From: Rhodanobacter sp. A1T4
GTDB taxonomy: Bacteria > Pseudomonadota > Gammaproteobacteria > Xanthomonadales > Rhodanobacteraceae
Assembly: GCF_014207185.1 (NCBI RefSeq)
Contig: NZ_JACHCP010000008.1
Coordinates: forward strand, 62,001-126,000
Direction: 5' to 3'
Length of the DNA stretch: 64,000 bases
Made by a program: the position numbers and the translations under genes. Position 1 is the first letter of the stretch. Every line of letters begins with the position of its first letter. Shown one piece after another: positions 41,236 through 50,927 of this stretch. The notes below the pieces were generated by a model, which saw nothing but the letters and a program-made list of their open reading frames with translations, made no database searches and was not told where the DNA came from.

Positions 41236-41954
41236 GACGGGCTATACGCGAGCGAGGTGTCGATATCATGCAACGGCAAGTCCAGCGCAACGCGGGTACC
41301 GCCACCGGGCCGCGTTCGAACATTCAGATTCCCTTTTTCTCGAGCTACCTGGTGACGCAGACTGCGCAATCCGAAATGCTGGCTGTCGCTCATCGTGGCT
41401 GCACCGATGCCGTTGTCGTCGACTTGAATATGCAACGTATCGTCATCACACCACACGCTCAGCTGGATATGCGTTGCAAAGGCATGCCTTTGGGCGTTAC
41501 CCACCAACTCGCAGATAGCCCGCGGTGCGAGTGGCGCCGCATGGGTGGTGAATTCTGCAAGCTTCGGATGCAGGATGCGTTCCAGTGGATATGGCGCCCA
41601 AGGACTGACGGCCAACGCATGCACTATTGTCGCGAGCAAGGAGCTGGTGCCTTGCGCTGTTTCAAGCCCCTGTGTGATCTCCCGTATCGACTGCGCGGCG
41701 CGTTCCAGGCTAGTTCGCAGTTGACTGAGCAACTCATGTAGCTCGGGTGTTGTCGCACGAATACCGTCAATTTGAAGGATGCCCAAGGCCAGCCATTGAC
41801 CAGCCTCATCATGCAAACGCAAGGCCACTGGATTCAATTCCGGGTCAACGAGGGATCGTCGGGCGAGCAGATACTTCGAACACGGGCGCAATGTGGATTT
41901 TTGGCGGGTCTTGGTAGATCTGAGGCCAGACGGTAGGTGGCGCATAGGTGGCAT
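41232..41954 (-). CDS. Soluble histidine kinase of the HisKA_3 class
   Basis: About 240 residues from an ATG at 41954. The phospho-acceptor motif is RLHDEAGQWLA, and the ATPase domain shows the N box (ELVGNAQRHAF), G1 (DDNGIGA) and G2 (PGGGTRVAL). There is no transmembrane helix, and the region before the His is only about 50 residues, so no classical sensor domain is encoded. The signal must come from a partner or the cytoplasm. The first 35 residues are basic and not family-like; the true start may be further in. Confidence 0.85.
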   Translation of the reverse strand: MPPMRHLPSGLRSTKTRQKSTLRPCSKYLLARRSLVDPELNPVALRLHDEAGQWLALGILQIDGIRATTPELHELLSQLRTSLERAAQSIREITQGLETAQGTSSLLATIVHALAVSPWAPYPLERILHPKLAEFTTHAAPLAPRAICELVGNAQRHAFATHIQLSVWCDDDTLHIQVDDNGIGAATMSDSQHFGLRSLRHQVAREKGNLNVRTRPGGGTRVALDLPLHDIDTSLAYSPS

Positions 41955-42158
41955 CCGCAATCAGGAGGCATGACCGTCGCGCTTGATGCGCACCCGCGTC
42001 CTTCCGAAAACCTTACGGTTGCACTTGGCCTTGCCGATCAAAGAGTTATTGCTGTTGAATGCGAATTGCAAAGTAGTATGGATTTTCGCGATTGACGGTT
42101 TGACTGTCTTGCCTCACCGCGTTATCACTGCGCGCCGGGGTCCAGGGGTGGAATCGCG

Positions 42159-45100
42159 ATGTCGGTCAAGGGAGATGCAGCATTTTTCAGCTTTGGCGAC
42201 TGGATCGCGCGTCCGGCCCAGCGATCGCTGGAAAGGGGGAAGGAGCGCGTCGTACTCGAACCCAAATTGATGGATGTACTGACCTACCTCGCCGGTACAG
42301 GCGGTGCGGTGGTCAGTGCCGAGCAACTGCTGATCGATTGCTGGCATGGGACCTTCTACGGTGACAACCCTGTCCACAAGACCATAGCTCTGCTGCGCAA
42401 GGCACTGAAGGACGACGCAAGAACGCCGCGTTATATCTCCACGGTGCGCAAACGTGGCTACCAGGTCATCGCCGAGGTCGCTTTTGCCGATGAGCGCCTG
42501 CGCGGTTCGCCGTCAATGCATACCTGGACCGAGGGTTCCCCCTTTCGAGGCCTGCTGCCGTTCGATGCTCAGCATGCCAAGTTGTTCTTCGGACGGGCCA
42601 GGGCCACCTCGGAACTCCTGGCTGCACTGCGCGCACAGTGGAATGGTGGATGTGCCTTTGTTCTGGTGACAGGGCCAAGTGGAAGCGGCAAATCATCGTT
42701 GGTGCATGCTGGCGTTATCCCGTCACTGCTTCGAGAAGCCGGCAGTGGTGGTATCCGGGCTCTTGCTTCGACCAGCTTTGCAGCCAGATCGCAAGGCCTG
42801 TCGCCGCACGACGCACTGGCCGCCGCCATGACGCGTTGGGAAGTCTCCGGTCGCCCGATTTTTCTCGACACGGAACGAAAAGCACTCGCCATAGCATTGC
42901 GGGAGGACATATCAAGTGTTCTCGACCGTATTGCCTATAGCCTCCACCATGGCGCGCAAAAGCGCGATGGAGATGCCGCGCTTCTTGTGGTCGAGACACT
43001 CGAAGCGTTGCTGACGTCTCCGGAAGTTACCTCTCCTGAGAGCTCGGCTTTTATCCATGTACTGGCAGAACTGGCCAAAAGTGGCCATGTCATGGTTTTG
43101 GCGTTATGCCGAAATGACTTCTATCCCCGACTGATGGAAATCCCCGAGCTGCTCGCGCTCAAGCGTGGTGGTGGCCTTTACGATGTCCCGATGCCGACCG
43201 AGGGCGAAATTGCGCAGATGATTCGCCTGCCCGCGCTTGCGGCAGGGTTGTCCTTCGAGCGCGATGCGGTGACCGAACGACAACTGGATGATGCGCTGCT
43301 GGAGAGTGCCTGTCGCAGACCTGGGGCGTTGCCTTTGCTTCAATACACGTTGCAGGCTCTCTACGAGCTGCGTAAAGCCAATGGTCTGCTGACGATTACG
43401 GCCTACCAGGAACTTGGCGGGTTGGAAGGCGCTCTTGCGCGGCAAGCGGAAAGTGCGTTTACGCGACTCGATGTCAGCGCCGTTGATGCCTTTACATCTG
43501 TCTTGCAGCGTCTGGTCGCGGTGAGCAGCGACAGCGATGAGGTTACGGCCTGCACGGTACGTTGGAGCGATCTAGCCGATCAAGCGCAACGTCAGGTGGT
43601 GCAGCATCTGGTCAATATGCACCTTCTCGTCAGCCTGCTTGAGGGAGAAGAGCCGTGTTTCACGGTTGCGCACGAGGCTCTGCTGCGGCACTGGCCCCGT
43701 GTGGCAGACTGGGTCGAATCACACCGCACGATGTTGCGCTCACGTGCGCGCATCGCGGAAATGGCGCGGCGCTGGCTTAACGAAGGGCGGCGCCAGGAGC
43801 ACCTTCTGCCGCGTGGTCTGCTCTTGGCCGATGCGCGGGCTCTCTATCACTCTGTTTCACCGCCGCTCATCGGTGAGCAGCGTCTTTTCGTGCGCCGCAG
43901 CCTGCGTGGCGCGCGCATAAGAACCATGCTGCTCGTCGCTACGTGCACGGTGATTGGGATGCTGGCGGCGCTTTCTTCGTTGGCTACCATCGCGGCGCGA
44001 CGCGCTGAAATAAGTGCGGAGCAGCGACGTGCCGATACCGAAGATCTGCTCGACTTCATGCTGGGTGACATGCATGAACGACTTGATGCCTTAGGCAGGC
44101 TGGATCTGCTCGATGCGGTGACCGAACGTGCCATGGTAGTTCTGAGTCATGGGTGGCAAACGGGCGAGCCGGATGATGTGCTGCGGCAGGCACGTGCTCT
44201 ACGCGAAGTCGGAGAAATTCGTTTCACCCGAGGGGATCTTGAGTCCGCCCAAAAAGCCTTCGGTTCTGCAGACGCCAGTCTGCATTTGTTGTCAGCACAA
44301 TACCCGAAGCTTCCAGCGATTTATGCTGAACTCGGAAAACTGGATTTCTGGCGCGGTCAGGTCGCGGCGCGGAGAAATCACCCGGACGAAGCTTATGTTG
44401 CGTGGATGGCTTACCTTGCCGATGCCGAACAACGTGCAGCATTGGAACCTGCAGCACCTGACGCTTGGCTGGAACTGTCCTATGCGAATAACTGCCTCGG
44501 TACCCACGCTCTTCAAGTCGATCGACTGGACGAAGCCGTCGCGCGTTTCAATCAATCGGTCGCATTGAAAAAGCGCATCCTTTCAATTCACGCGACGGAT
44601 CACAAAGCATGGCTGGAACTTGCCGATACGCTGAGTTGGCTGGCATTGGCCGAACAACAGCAGGGCAACTTGCGTCTGACGCTCGCCACACTCAAAGCCG
44701 AGAGGCAAGCTGTGTTTGCGGGGCGGGAAGCCGGTCCTCCGACAAATTTATGGCGATATCGCAATGCTCTTGCAGACCTCCATGTCGCCAAGGCAGAAGG
44801 CGACCTGGGTTTTGCGGCCCAGGCCGCCATGGACTACTCGGACGCAACGGCGAGCTTTAGCGAGCTTGTTGATGAGATTCCAGACAACCAAAGTTGGCAG
44901 CGTGATCTCGCTTATGCATTATTGCAGCAAGGCTGGCTGGCTTACGGAATGAACAATCCGCGCCTAGCATTACGCAAACTATCAGAGGCCGAGGACATAT
45001 TGCGGAGGCTGCTGGCGGTTGACCCCAAGGTCGCTGATTGGCATATCTTGCTGGCCCTGGATCACAATTACGAAAGCGTTGTCCTATTGGGGCAAGGTCA

Positions 45101-45461
45101 AACGACCAAGGCAAGCAGGCTGATAGCTGCTGCATGGAAAGACATGCCAGCGCAAGGTAATGCGAAGGCCACAGTTTCAGCACATGTGATGGGGGCGATA
45201 CTCGATGTGACATCGAGTGAAACGGCGGCAGCGAGAGGGGATCATGTTGCCATGAGTGCCTACTTGTCTGACGTGATCAAGAGCCTGGAACCGCGTGTCC
45301 TGACCAGCTACGATCCACGGTTGCTCGACCCTTACGTGCGCGCTTCTATTCTCATGGGACATCGTAACGACGCAAGCGTTTATCTACAGCGACTGAACCA
45401 CTCCGGGTACCAATTACCTATGTTCGAGTCGTATCTAAAAACCAGTCAGTCGAGGCATTGA
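42159..45461 (+). CDS. wHTH - STAND-type ATPase - transmembrane - TPR regulator
   Basis: 1100 residues. Residues about 8-110 are an OmpR/CadC-type winged helix (LEPKLMDVLTYLAGTGGAVVS, NPVHKTIALLRKAL, ISTVRKRGYQV). A nSTAND1-like NTPase follows, with Walker A GPSGSGKSS near 171-179. The expected Walker B, usually VVDQFEE, reads LLVVETLEALL near 273-283, so the Asp is replaced by Glu. One membrane helix lies near 589-611, and the rest is TPR-like. It is a membrane-bound one-component regulator whose TPR part should face the periplasm. Ligand and target are unknown. It is followed five bases later by a small gene. Confidence 0.85.
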   Translation: MSVKGDAAFFSFGDWIARPAQRSLERGKERVVLEPKLMDVLTYLAGTGGAVVSAEQLLIDCWHGTFYGDNPVHKTIALLRKALKDDARTPRYISTVRKRGYQVIAEVAFADERLRGSPSMHTWTEGSPFRGLLPFDAQHAKLFFGRARATSELLAALRAQWNGGCAFVLVTGPSGSGKSSLVHAGVIPSLLREAGSGGIRALASTSFAARSQGLSPHDALAAAMTRWEVSGRPIFLDTERKALAIALREDISSVLDRIAYSLHHGAQKRDGDAALLVVETLEALLTSPEVTSPESSAFIHVLAELAKSGHVMVLALCRNDFYPRLMEIPELLALKRGGGLYDVPMPTEGEIAQMIRLPALAAGLSFERDAVTERQLDDALLESACRRPGALPLLQYTLQALYELRKANGLLTITAYQELGGLEGALARQAESAFTRLDVSAVDAFTSVLQRLVAVSSDSDEVTACTVRWSDLADQAQRQVVQHLVNMHLLVSLLEGEEPCFTVAHEALLRHWPRVADWVESHRTMLRSRARIAEMARRWLNEGRRQEHLLPRGLLLADARALYHSVSPPLIGEQRLFVRRSLRGARIRTMLLVATCTVIGMLAALSSLATIAARRAEISAEQRRADTEDLLDFMLGDMHERLDALGRLDLLDAVTERAMVVLSHGWQTGEPDDVLRQARALREVGEIRFTRGDLESAQKAFGSADASLHLLSAQYPKLPAIYAELGKLDFWRGQVAARRNHPDEAYVAWMAYLADAEQRAALEPAAPDAWLELSYANNCLGTHALQVDRLDEAVARFNQSVALKKRILSIHATDHKAWLELADTLSWLALAEQQQGNLRLTLATLKAERQAVFAGREAGPPTNLWRYRNALADLHVAKAEGDLGFAAQAAMDYSDATASFSELVDEIPDNQSWQRDLAYALLQQGWLAYGMNNPRLALRKLSEAEDILRRLLAVDPKVADWHILLALDHNYESVVLLGQGQTTKASRLIAAAWKDMPAQGNAKATVSAHVMGAILDVTSSETAAARGDHVAMSAYLSDVIKSLEPRVLTSYDPRLLDPYVRASILMGHRNDASVYLQRLNHSGYQLPMFESYLKTSQSRH

Positions 45462-45466
45462 ACAAC

Positions 45467-45850
45467 ATGAATTCCAGTTCTTCTCAAATCGACGTAACGC
45501 TCACTGTCAAAGATAGCCTGCTCGGTGACGGCAATACCGGCGGTGGTCGTTACAACTATACGTTTGACCCGGATTTGATCCACGTGACGGAACACGATAC
45601 CGAGATCGTTTATCGGTTGGCTAAGGAAGACCAACCGCGGTTCCGCATCGCTAATTTATATTCGACCGATACAAGAGACCAGTTAGATGAATTGGAAATT
45701 CGCAAGGATGGCGCCGAGTTGAAAATTGTCCATCGAAATACCTACCAACAACTCACTGTCGTTTCGTTGCTTGTACATGACACAAAACATGATCACCCCG
45801 TCAACTGTGATCCGCAGGTAACGAACGACCCGCCACCTGTGGGTCCTTGA
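45467..45850 (+). CDS. Small hypothetical protein downstream of the STAND regulator
   Basis: 127 residues from the ATG at 45467, five bases after the regulator stop, with GAGG upstream. It looks like a single beta-sandwich: IDVTLTVKDSLLGDG, YNYTFDPDLIHVTEHDTEIVYRLAKE, then a Pro-rich tail. The FDP-I-V-T-I-Y pattern recalls small DP-EP-type proteins, but I am not certain. No signal or membrane segment is seen. The tight spacing suggests coexpression with the regulator, perhaps as its ligand, effector or partner. An IS remnant begins directly after its stop. Confidence 0.65.
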   Translation: MNSSSSQIDVTLTVKDSLLGDGNTGGGRYNYTFDPDLIHVTEHDTEIVYRLAKEDQPRFRIANLYSTDTRDQLDELEIRKDGAELKIVHRNTYQQLTVVSLLVHDTKHDHPVNCDPQVTNDPPPVGP

Positions 45851-46169
45851 CGACGTCCCCCCCGGTATTGAGTAGCGTCCGATCCCATAACGCAAGGAGA
45901 TCGGACGTGAAGAAGCGTTTTTCGGAAGAACAGATCATCGGCTTTCTGCGCGAAGCGGAAACCGGGATGACCGTGAAGGATATTTGTCGACGTCACGGCT
46001 TCTCCGAAGCCAGTTATTGCCTGTGGCGCAGCAAGTTCGGCGGCATGACGCTGGCCGAAGCCAAGCGACTCAAGGAACTGGAAACGGAGAACGCACGGTT
46101 GAAGGAGCTGCTGGCCGAGTCGCTGTTGGAGATCTAGGTGACCGGGGAAGTGCCCAGAAAAAGTGGTGA
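45849..46169 (+). mobile_element. IS3-family (IS407-like) remnant
   Basis: Remnant of an insertion sequence that begins at or just after the stop of the preceding gene. TGACGACGTCCCCCC at 45849 may be the left terminal end. Only orfA is left; no orfB (integrase core) and no right end can be found in the following 200 bases. The element cannot move. Confidence 0.6.
45907..46169 (+). pseudogene. Transposase orfA of an IS407-like element, broken near its 3' end
   Basis: From a GTG start it encodes KKRFSEEQIIGFLREAETGM, the HTH of IS3/IS407-type OrfA, and the leucine-zipper part LKELETENARLKELLAESLLEI. The codon after EI is TAG where relatives have GAG (Glu), and one A is missing from the run before AGTGG. 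The expected end EVTREALRKKW and stop at 46167-46169 are therefore reached only in another frame. One nonsense and one frameshift mutation, together with loss of orfB, show that it is dead. Confidence 0.8.
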
Positions 46170-46367
46170 CCACACCGTTACGGCGACTGTGACGGTGCGG
46201 CAGATGATAAGTACTGGATTGTGCATCTGGCGCTGGCGAGGTGTACCTACCCCGGCTTCGTACGCCGATGCTTCATCACAATGCAACAAAGCCTAACTAC
46301 TTTGTTTGACTGCCGAGGACCTCTTTAAAGAGATGCCTGAGATGCAGTCAAATTTCATGTAGGTGTC

Positions 46368-46904
46368 ATGTCTCATATCCTTGCTAGCGACCGCCGTAAG
46401 CGAATCATTCTCTTGTCCGGCGTTTTCGTTGCTGTCGTGCTGATAGCCGGCGCCCTATGGCATCTGCATGCATCCTCTAAAGCAAGCGAGGAAAGCACCG
46501 CAACCGACGAATCGAATGGCGTTGGCGTTCTACTCGGCCTTGCCGACAGCGCATTCCATGAGCACCGGCTGGTTGCGCCGGCGGGAAGCAATGTATACGA
46601 ATTCTATCTAAGCGTCCTGGAGCTCGATCCTCACAATAAGCCGGCACTCGAACGCCTTCACACCGCCTTCGAACCAGCTTGCCAGGAGGTAGAGCAGACG
46701 ATCGCCAAAGGGGACTTGGATGAAGCGGAGCGCGAGTTGCGCTTGTTGCGTGATTACGGCACGCAGGAGGGTGTTGAAAGCGACAATTACAAGGTCGCAC
46801 TCCTGGGCTCATATCTCTATGCCCAACGCAATGTACTGACTCGCAAACACGAGGCAGAAGCGTTACAGATTCAGGAAGGTCATACGGCAGCCTCCGCGAA
46901 TTAG
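46368..46904 (+). CDS. Membrane-anchored protein with TPR-like periplasmic part
   Basis: 178 residues; AGGTG precedes the ATG. Residues 12-33 (IILLSGVFVAVVLIAGALWHL) form one membrane helix after a short basic tail, so the remainder faces the periplasm. The segment YEFYLSVLELDPHNKPALERLHTAFEP followed by KGDLDEAERELRLLRDYG looks like degenerate TPR repeats, as seen in the N-terminal part of some TonB-like proteins of Xanthomonadales. No TonB C-terminal domain is present. Function is unknown. Confidence 0.65.
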   Translation: MSHILASDRRKRIILLSGVFVAVVLIAGALWHLHASSKASEESTATDESNGVGVLLGLADSAFHEHRLVAPAGSNVYEFYLSVLELDPHNKPALERLHTAFEPACQEVEQTIAKGDLDEAERELRLLRDYGTQEGVESDNYKVALLGSYLYAQRNVLTRKHEAEALQIQEGHTAASAN

Positions 46905-47067
46905 TTCCTGGTTCTTTGCGCCTGGCACAATCCACTCGTTTCGACGGATTACGAGAATTTGCTCTGAAATGAATGGACACGTTCAGTCATTTCACTGCCT
47001 CAGAATGACAAGGAGGGTGTCATGGCTGATTTATACGCTGGTGCTCTCGAAATCTCGGAGCTCTATC

Positions 47068-47328
47068 GTGTTGACGCAATATGTCCATCCTTCGAAATCT
47101 GGATTGCTGCGGATTGTTGAACATGGGCATCGATGGCGAACACTGCTTGAAGAGTGCGAAGTCGGGCGGCATGAAACCGCCGAAATGGCGCTAACCACCC
47201 TCCGTCATTGGTGGCCAGAGGCACGCCTTCCCGCATCGCTTCTGGAGTGGAGGTATCTGCCAGGGTCGAATTGGAGCTACTCACAAAAATCACCAAACAT
47301 CCGCAAAGGAAAATGCTTGGCGGGCTAG
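47068..47328 (+). CDS. Small hypothetical protein
   Basis: 86 residues from a GTG at 47068 with GGAG seven bases upstream; the frame opens earlier, at 46969, but without a ribosome binding site. The middle, GLLRIVEHGHRWRTLLEE followed by CEVGRHETAEMALTTLRHWWPEARLP, looks like a conserved small protein of gammaproteobacteria, while the last 20 residues look random, so the 3' end may be altered. No function can be assigned. Confidence 0.4.
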   Translation: MLTQYVHPSKSGLLRIVEHGHRWRTLLEECEVGRHETAEMALTTLRHWWPEARLPASLLEWRYLPGSNWSYSQKSPNIRKGKCLAG

Positions 47329-47358
47329 GGGTACGCATGCATTTTGCACCATGACGCT

Positions 47359-48489
47359 CTAGTGTCTGAATATCATCAATACGATCTCCAACATGATGAG
47401 CAGAACAATCGATACCTCGAGCAATTCGGCACGACGGCTCGATGCTTCTCCGTACAGCGCGGCATACGTATCGCGAATGATCGCAAGTTTCCGGTCGACC
47501 GATTCGCTCAGGGCTGGGACACGAAACAGTCCAAGCGCAGTGCTGTATACACGCGCGAGATAAACATCTTCAGTCACCTGTAGAGCGTTATCCACGCGCT
47601 CGGTGAGCTCAGTTACCTCAGCGACCAGCGTGTACAGGCGTCGCGCCAGATGAGCGAATCGACGTGAGGCGAGCAGGGACATTGCGCCACGTGCGTTTTC
47701 CACACGCTCGTACATTCGTGGAAGTTCATCATCGAGCAGCGTGTCGTAATACCGAAACTCAACCAGCTGGGCGTTTGCCACTTCGATAACGTCAGCCACA
47801 TCGGAGTCAAGTCGCGGCTCATAAATGAACGCACGGTCCCAGGTAAGGATCACCATGTCGTCCGCATAGTAGGAAAAGCTGCGCGCGAGGAGTTCCCTTC
47901 TCGATGCTGCCGACAAGGCGCGCTTCTCACCAGAAAGAAGCGCGGCAATATCCACGCGATCGCGAAGCGCTGACGCATCCAGCGGCTCGCTAAAGGCTTG
48001 CACCGTCCCGATGAGGTAATCCTCCTCGATCGACGCATCGGCTGCGGGACGATCGAGTGCAGGAAGGACGACTTCGCGAACGTGAGCAAGCAGGGTCGTC
48101 CAGAACGCAAGGGATGTGGGGCCAACCGCACGGTCCAGTGCGTCGAAATCGGCTACGAATGTATCCCACGTTTGGTCAGCCACGGCGACCCGGGCAGCCA
48201 GCGCAGCGACTCCGAAGTCATACAGTCGTACCGACAGTTCGGCGGTTACTTCGCGATTGCCCAACAACAGACGGGTCGATCCCAACGACAGTTGCAAGGG
48301 TGCCACGCCAAAGGTGAGCGCCTTGGGCGGCGTGCTGGTTAGTTGGGCCCGGCTAACCTTGCCACCTTCACGCGTAGCCCAAAGGGACTCTGCCTTCATC
48401 AGATCAATGGTGTAGGCGATATCGAAGAGCCGCAACGCGGCCAATTCGCCTGACGTGACTGCTAAGCCTAGCGAGTCCACATGGATCAA
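47359..48489 (-). CDS. RMD1/YagE (DUF155) family membrane protein
   Basis: 376 residues. The C-terminal half shows the DUF155 pattern: [61 protein letters not shown], and a C-terminal membrane helix [16 protein letters not shown]. Long helical stretches suggest a coiled-coil stalk. Eukaryotic relatives (Rmd1, Rmd8, RMND1) act at membranes, but bacterial members have no established role. It is divergent from the chemoreceptor gene; the annotated ends of the two do not conflict because the receptor starts at 48719. Confidence 0.8.
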   Translation of the reverse strand: MIHVDSLGLAVTSGELAALRLFDIAYTIDLMKAESLWATREGGKVSRAQLTSTPPKALTFGVAPLQLSLGSTRLLLGNREVTAELSVRLYDFGVAALAARVAVADQTWDTFVADFDALDRAVGPTSLAFWTTLLAHVREVVLPALDRPAADASIEEDYLIGTVQAFSEPLDASALRDRVDIAALLSGEKRALSAASRRELLARSFSYYADDMVILTWDRAFIYEPRLDSDVADVIEVANAQLVEFRYYDTLLDDELPRMYERVENARGAMSLLASRRFAHLARRLYTLVAEVTELTERVDNALQVTEDVYLARVYSTALGLFRVPALSESVDRKLAIIRDTYAALYGEASSRRAELLEVSIVLLIMLEIVLMIFRH

Positions 48490-48718
48490 GCCTGCGAGAT
48501 GGGTATATCTAGAGTCTAGCCCAACGGTGTTACAGAAGACCGTGAATATCGGGAACCATCAAGTTGCGTGCGGAGAAACATTTCTTAGATCTACCGTGCT
48601 CATTGCCATGTGGCCCAGTGGCGTGATGCCTCTCATGGATCAGTCCGTTCATTCGACGAAGTCACCTAAAGCAAGTGCTCCGACATGCCGATACCACGGT
48701 ACGACCGAGGAGTTATGT

Positions 48719-50386
48719 ATGCGTATCACCGTCAAATCAAGAATTATTGCGACCATGGCTGCGGCATTTTTCATCGCTATTGCAGTAGGCACATTTGGTC
48801 TGTGGTCTCTTGAGCGGACTCAAGCGGATTTAAGCTCGATGTACCGCGACCAGTTGATGCCTATCGTTCATCTCGGCGAGGTCAGAAATCTCATTTTCTT
48901 GGACCGCACTGCTCTGAATCAGGCATTGCTGGCCGGCACGCCCGACGCGGCTGCAGCAGCTGATGATCGCATCAAGACCCATATGGCGGAAATGGGCAAA
49001 CATTGGTCTGCCTACTATCCCGCATTGGTCAACAGCGATATCGAAATGTCACAGGACAAGACATTCATCGCCAAGCGGCTGCAGACTCGCGACCTAATCG
49101 CGCAAGAGCTGAAGCTGCTTAATTCCGACCAGCATGAAAAGGCCAGTGATTTCATGTTGCATTCGGTGGAGTCGAGCTTCGACGAAGAGACGTCGCTCAT
49201 CGGAAAAATCGTCAATGAGAACGTACGGCAGGCGCAGCAGGCGTCCGCCGATTCCTCAGCTCGCGGACATCGGACCGTCATCATCACGCTTCTCGTATTG
49301 GTTGTTGCCGCCTTGCTCGTACTCTTTTCGGGCTTTGCCCTGACGCGTGCGGTGATGAAGCCCCTGTTGCAGGCGTGTGGTCTGGCCGAGCGCATCAGCA
49401 AAGGGGAGCTTAACCAAGCCTTGGTTGTCACCGGACACGACGAGTTGAGCGATACACTTCGCGCGCTTAGCCAAATGGATACTCAGCTCACGGCTATCGT
49501 AGCCAAGGTTCGCGACAACGCGTCGGATGTAATGCATTCGGCCAGGGATATTTCGGCAGGAAATGATGATCTTTCCAGCCGTACCCAGGAGCAGGCGTCT
49601 TCCTTGGAGGAGACAGCCGCATCCATGGAAGAGATGACGGCAACCGTCAAGCAAAACGCCGAAGGTGCCGGACAAGCGCAAAACATTGCAACATCGCTGC
49701 GCAGTGATGCAATCGCCGGCAGAAAGATCGCGGTCGATGCCAGCAGCGCCATGGAACTTATTACGGAAGCGAGCCGAAGCATCAGCGAAATTGCCGTGCT
49801 CATTGACGAAATTGCTTTTCAGACCAACTTGCTTGCCCTCAACGCAGCGGTCGAGGCAGCACGCGCTGGCGATCAGGGCAGAGGATTTGCGGTAGTCGCC
49901 ACCGAGGTTCGGTCCCTCGCTCAACGCAGCGCGAGCGCGGCGAAGAGCATCAAGTCCTTGATCAACGACACCGTGGAGCGGGTCAGCGTTGGCGCAGAGC
50001 TGGTGCGAAAAGCTGGTCATTCACTGGAAACCATACAGACCGGCGCCACTAGAGTGTGCGATATCGTGAGTGAGATCGCCGCTGCCTCGGTGCAGCAGTC
50101 CTCCGGTATCGAACAAGTCAACGATGCCGTCACGGCTCTTGATCAGGTCACGCAACAAAACGCCGCCCTGGTCGAAGAGGCAAGCGCTGCGAGTCGGCAG
50201 GCGCTTGAACTGACGCAGGAACTCGTCCAGCAGATGGCGTTCTTCAAGATTGCCGGGATAGCCGAAGAGGCTGCATCCAGAATCAAAGTCCGTGCCGTAG
50301 AGAAAGTAGCGAGGACGAACACGAATGAACCAGCACACCGACTTCAACCAGTCAAACTGGTGCTGGATACGGCCAACGAATGGTGA
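48719..50386 (+). CDS. Methyl-accepting chemotaxis protein
   Basis: 555 residues from the ATG at 48719 (GAGGAG seven bases upstream). The first helix is [19 protein letters not shown], followed by a four-helix-bundle sensor domain of about 150 residues. A second helix, [22 protein letters not shown], leads into HAMP and the cytoplasmic signalling hairpin, with the tip [21 protein letters not shown] near residue 368. Trailing residues lack the terminal pentapeptide for CheR tethering. It senses small molecules in the periplasm and signals through CheA/CheW, whose genes are not in this window. Confidence 0.93.
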   Translation: MRITVKSRIIATMAAAFFIAIAVGTFGLWSLERTQADLSSMYRDQLMPIVHLGEVRNLIFLDRTALNQALLAGTPDAAAAADDRIKTHMAEMGKHWSAYYPALVNSDIEMSQDKTFIAKRLQTRDLIAQELKLLNSDQHEKASDFMLHSVESSFDEETSLIGKIVNENVRQAQQASADSSARGHRTVIITLLVLVVAALLVLFSGFALTRAVMKPLLQACGLAERISKGELNQALVVTGHDELSDTLRALSQMDTQLTAIVAKVRDNASDVMHSARDISAGNDDLSSRTQEQASSLEETAASMEEMTATVKQNAEGAGQAQNIATSLRSDAIAGRKIAVDASSAMELITEASRSISEIAVLIDEIAFQTNLLALNAAVEAARAGDQGRGFAVVATEVRSLAQRSASAAKSIKSLINDTVERVSVGAELVRKAGHSLETIQTGATRVCDIVSEIAAASVQQSSGIEQVNDAVTALDQVTQQNAALVEEASAASRQALELTQELVQQMAFFKIAGIAEEAASRIKVRAVEKVARTNTNEPAHRLQPVKLVLDTANEW

Positions 50387-50413
50387 GAATTTCAAGTGCC
50401 GCGTGCCCAGGAC

Positions 50414-50431
50414 TCCCTGATTCAACAGGGA
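50414..50431. terminator. Short hairpin after the chemoreceptor gene
   Basis: TCCCTG (50414-50419) and CAGGGA (50426-50431) pair around six bases. It is 27 bases after the receptor stop and in front of the convergent HxlR pseudogene. No T-run follows in either direction, so the terminator call is weak. Confidence 0.35.
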
Positions 50432-50462
50432 AGGGGGCATCGATGCCGATGCTCGACTAGCC

Positions 50463-50831
50463 TCAGCGGTTCGCGTCGTATCGCAAACGATTGTCGTGAA
50501 TGCTTGCGAGATGCGCGCGCGCCCACTGCGCCAGCTGCCTCACCGGTTCGGACAGCGATCGTCCGAGTGCGGTCAGCGCATAGTCCACCTGCGGTTGCGT
50601 GCTGGCTCGGACCGTGCGCTCGACCATGCCATCGCGTTCGAGCGTCTTGAGGGTGCGCGTCAACATTTGCTGCGAAATACCACCAACTTGGCGCTTGATG
50701 TCGTTGAAGCGCCGCGGCTGGTCGCGAAGCGCCACCACTACCTGCATCGTCTATTTGTCCCCGACTCGACTAAGAACCTCACTGACCCTGCGGCAATCGG
50801 CCTGTGTGTCGAGCGGCGTGGGTACATTCAT
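50463..50831 (-). pseudogene. HxlR-family regulator interrupted by an amber codon
   Basis: The gene should begin at ATG 50831 (NVPTPLDTQADCRRVSEVLSRVGDK) and continue with T-MQVVVALRDQPRRFNDIKRQVGGISQQMLTRTLKTLERDGMVERTV, the winged helix of HxlR regulators. Between them the codon for the conserved Trp of GDKW reads TAG (50751-50753). No other defect is visible. A shorter product could start at ATG 50747 but would lack the first helix. It is divergent from a broken GST gene, the usual partner of such a regulator. Confidence 0.82.
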
Positions 50832-50927
50832 ATGACTTGGCCCTAAAAATATGCGTTTTGACGCGCAGCATAAAGTCACACACTTGGTGCTGGTCAACAA
50901 TCCAGACTCAGCACTAAGGAAAATATC

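Noticed and set aside
47063-47338. Minus-strand frame of 91 codons with a signal-peptide-like start
   Set aside because: The opposite strand has a better ribosome binding site and a more protein-like product; the hydrophobic stretch appears to be chance.
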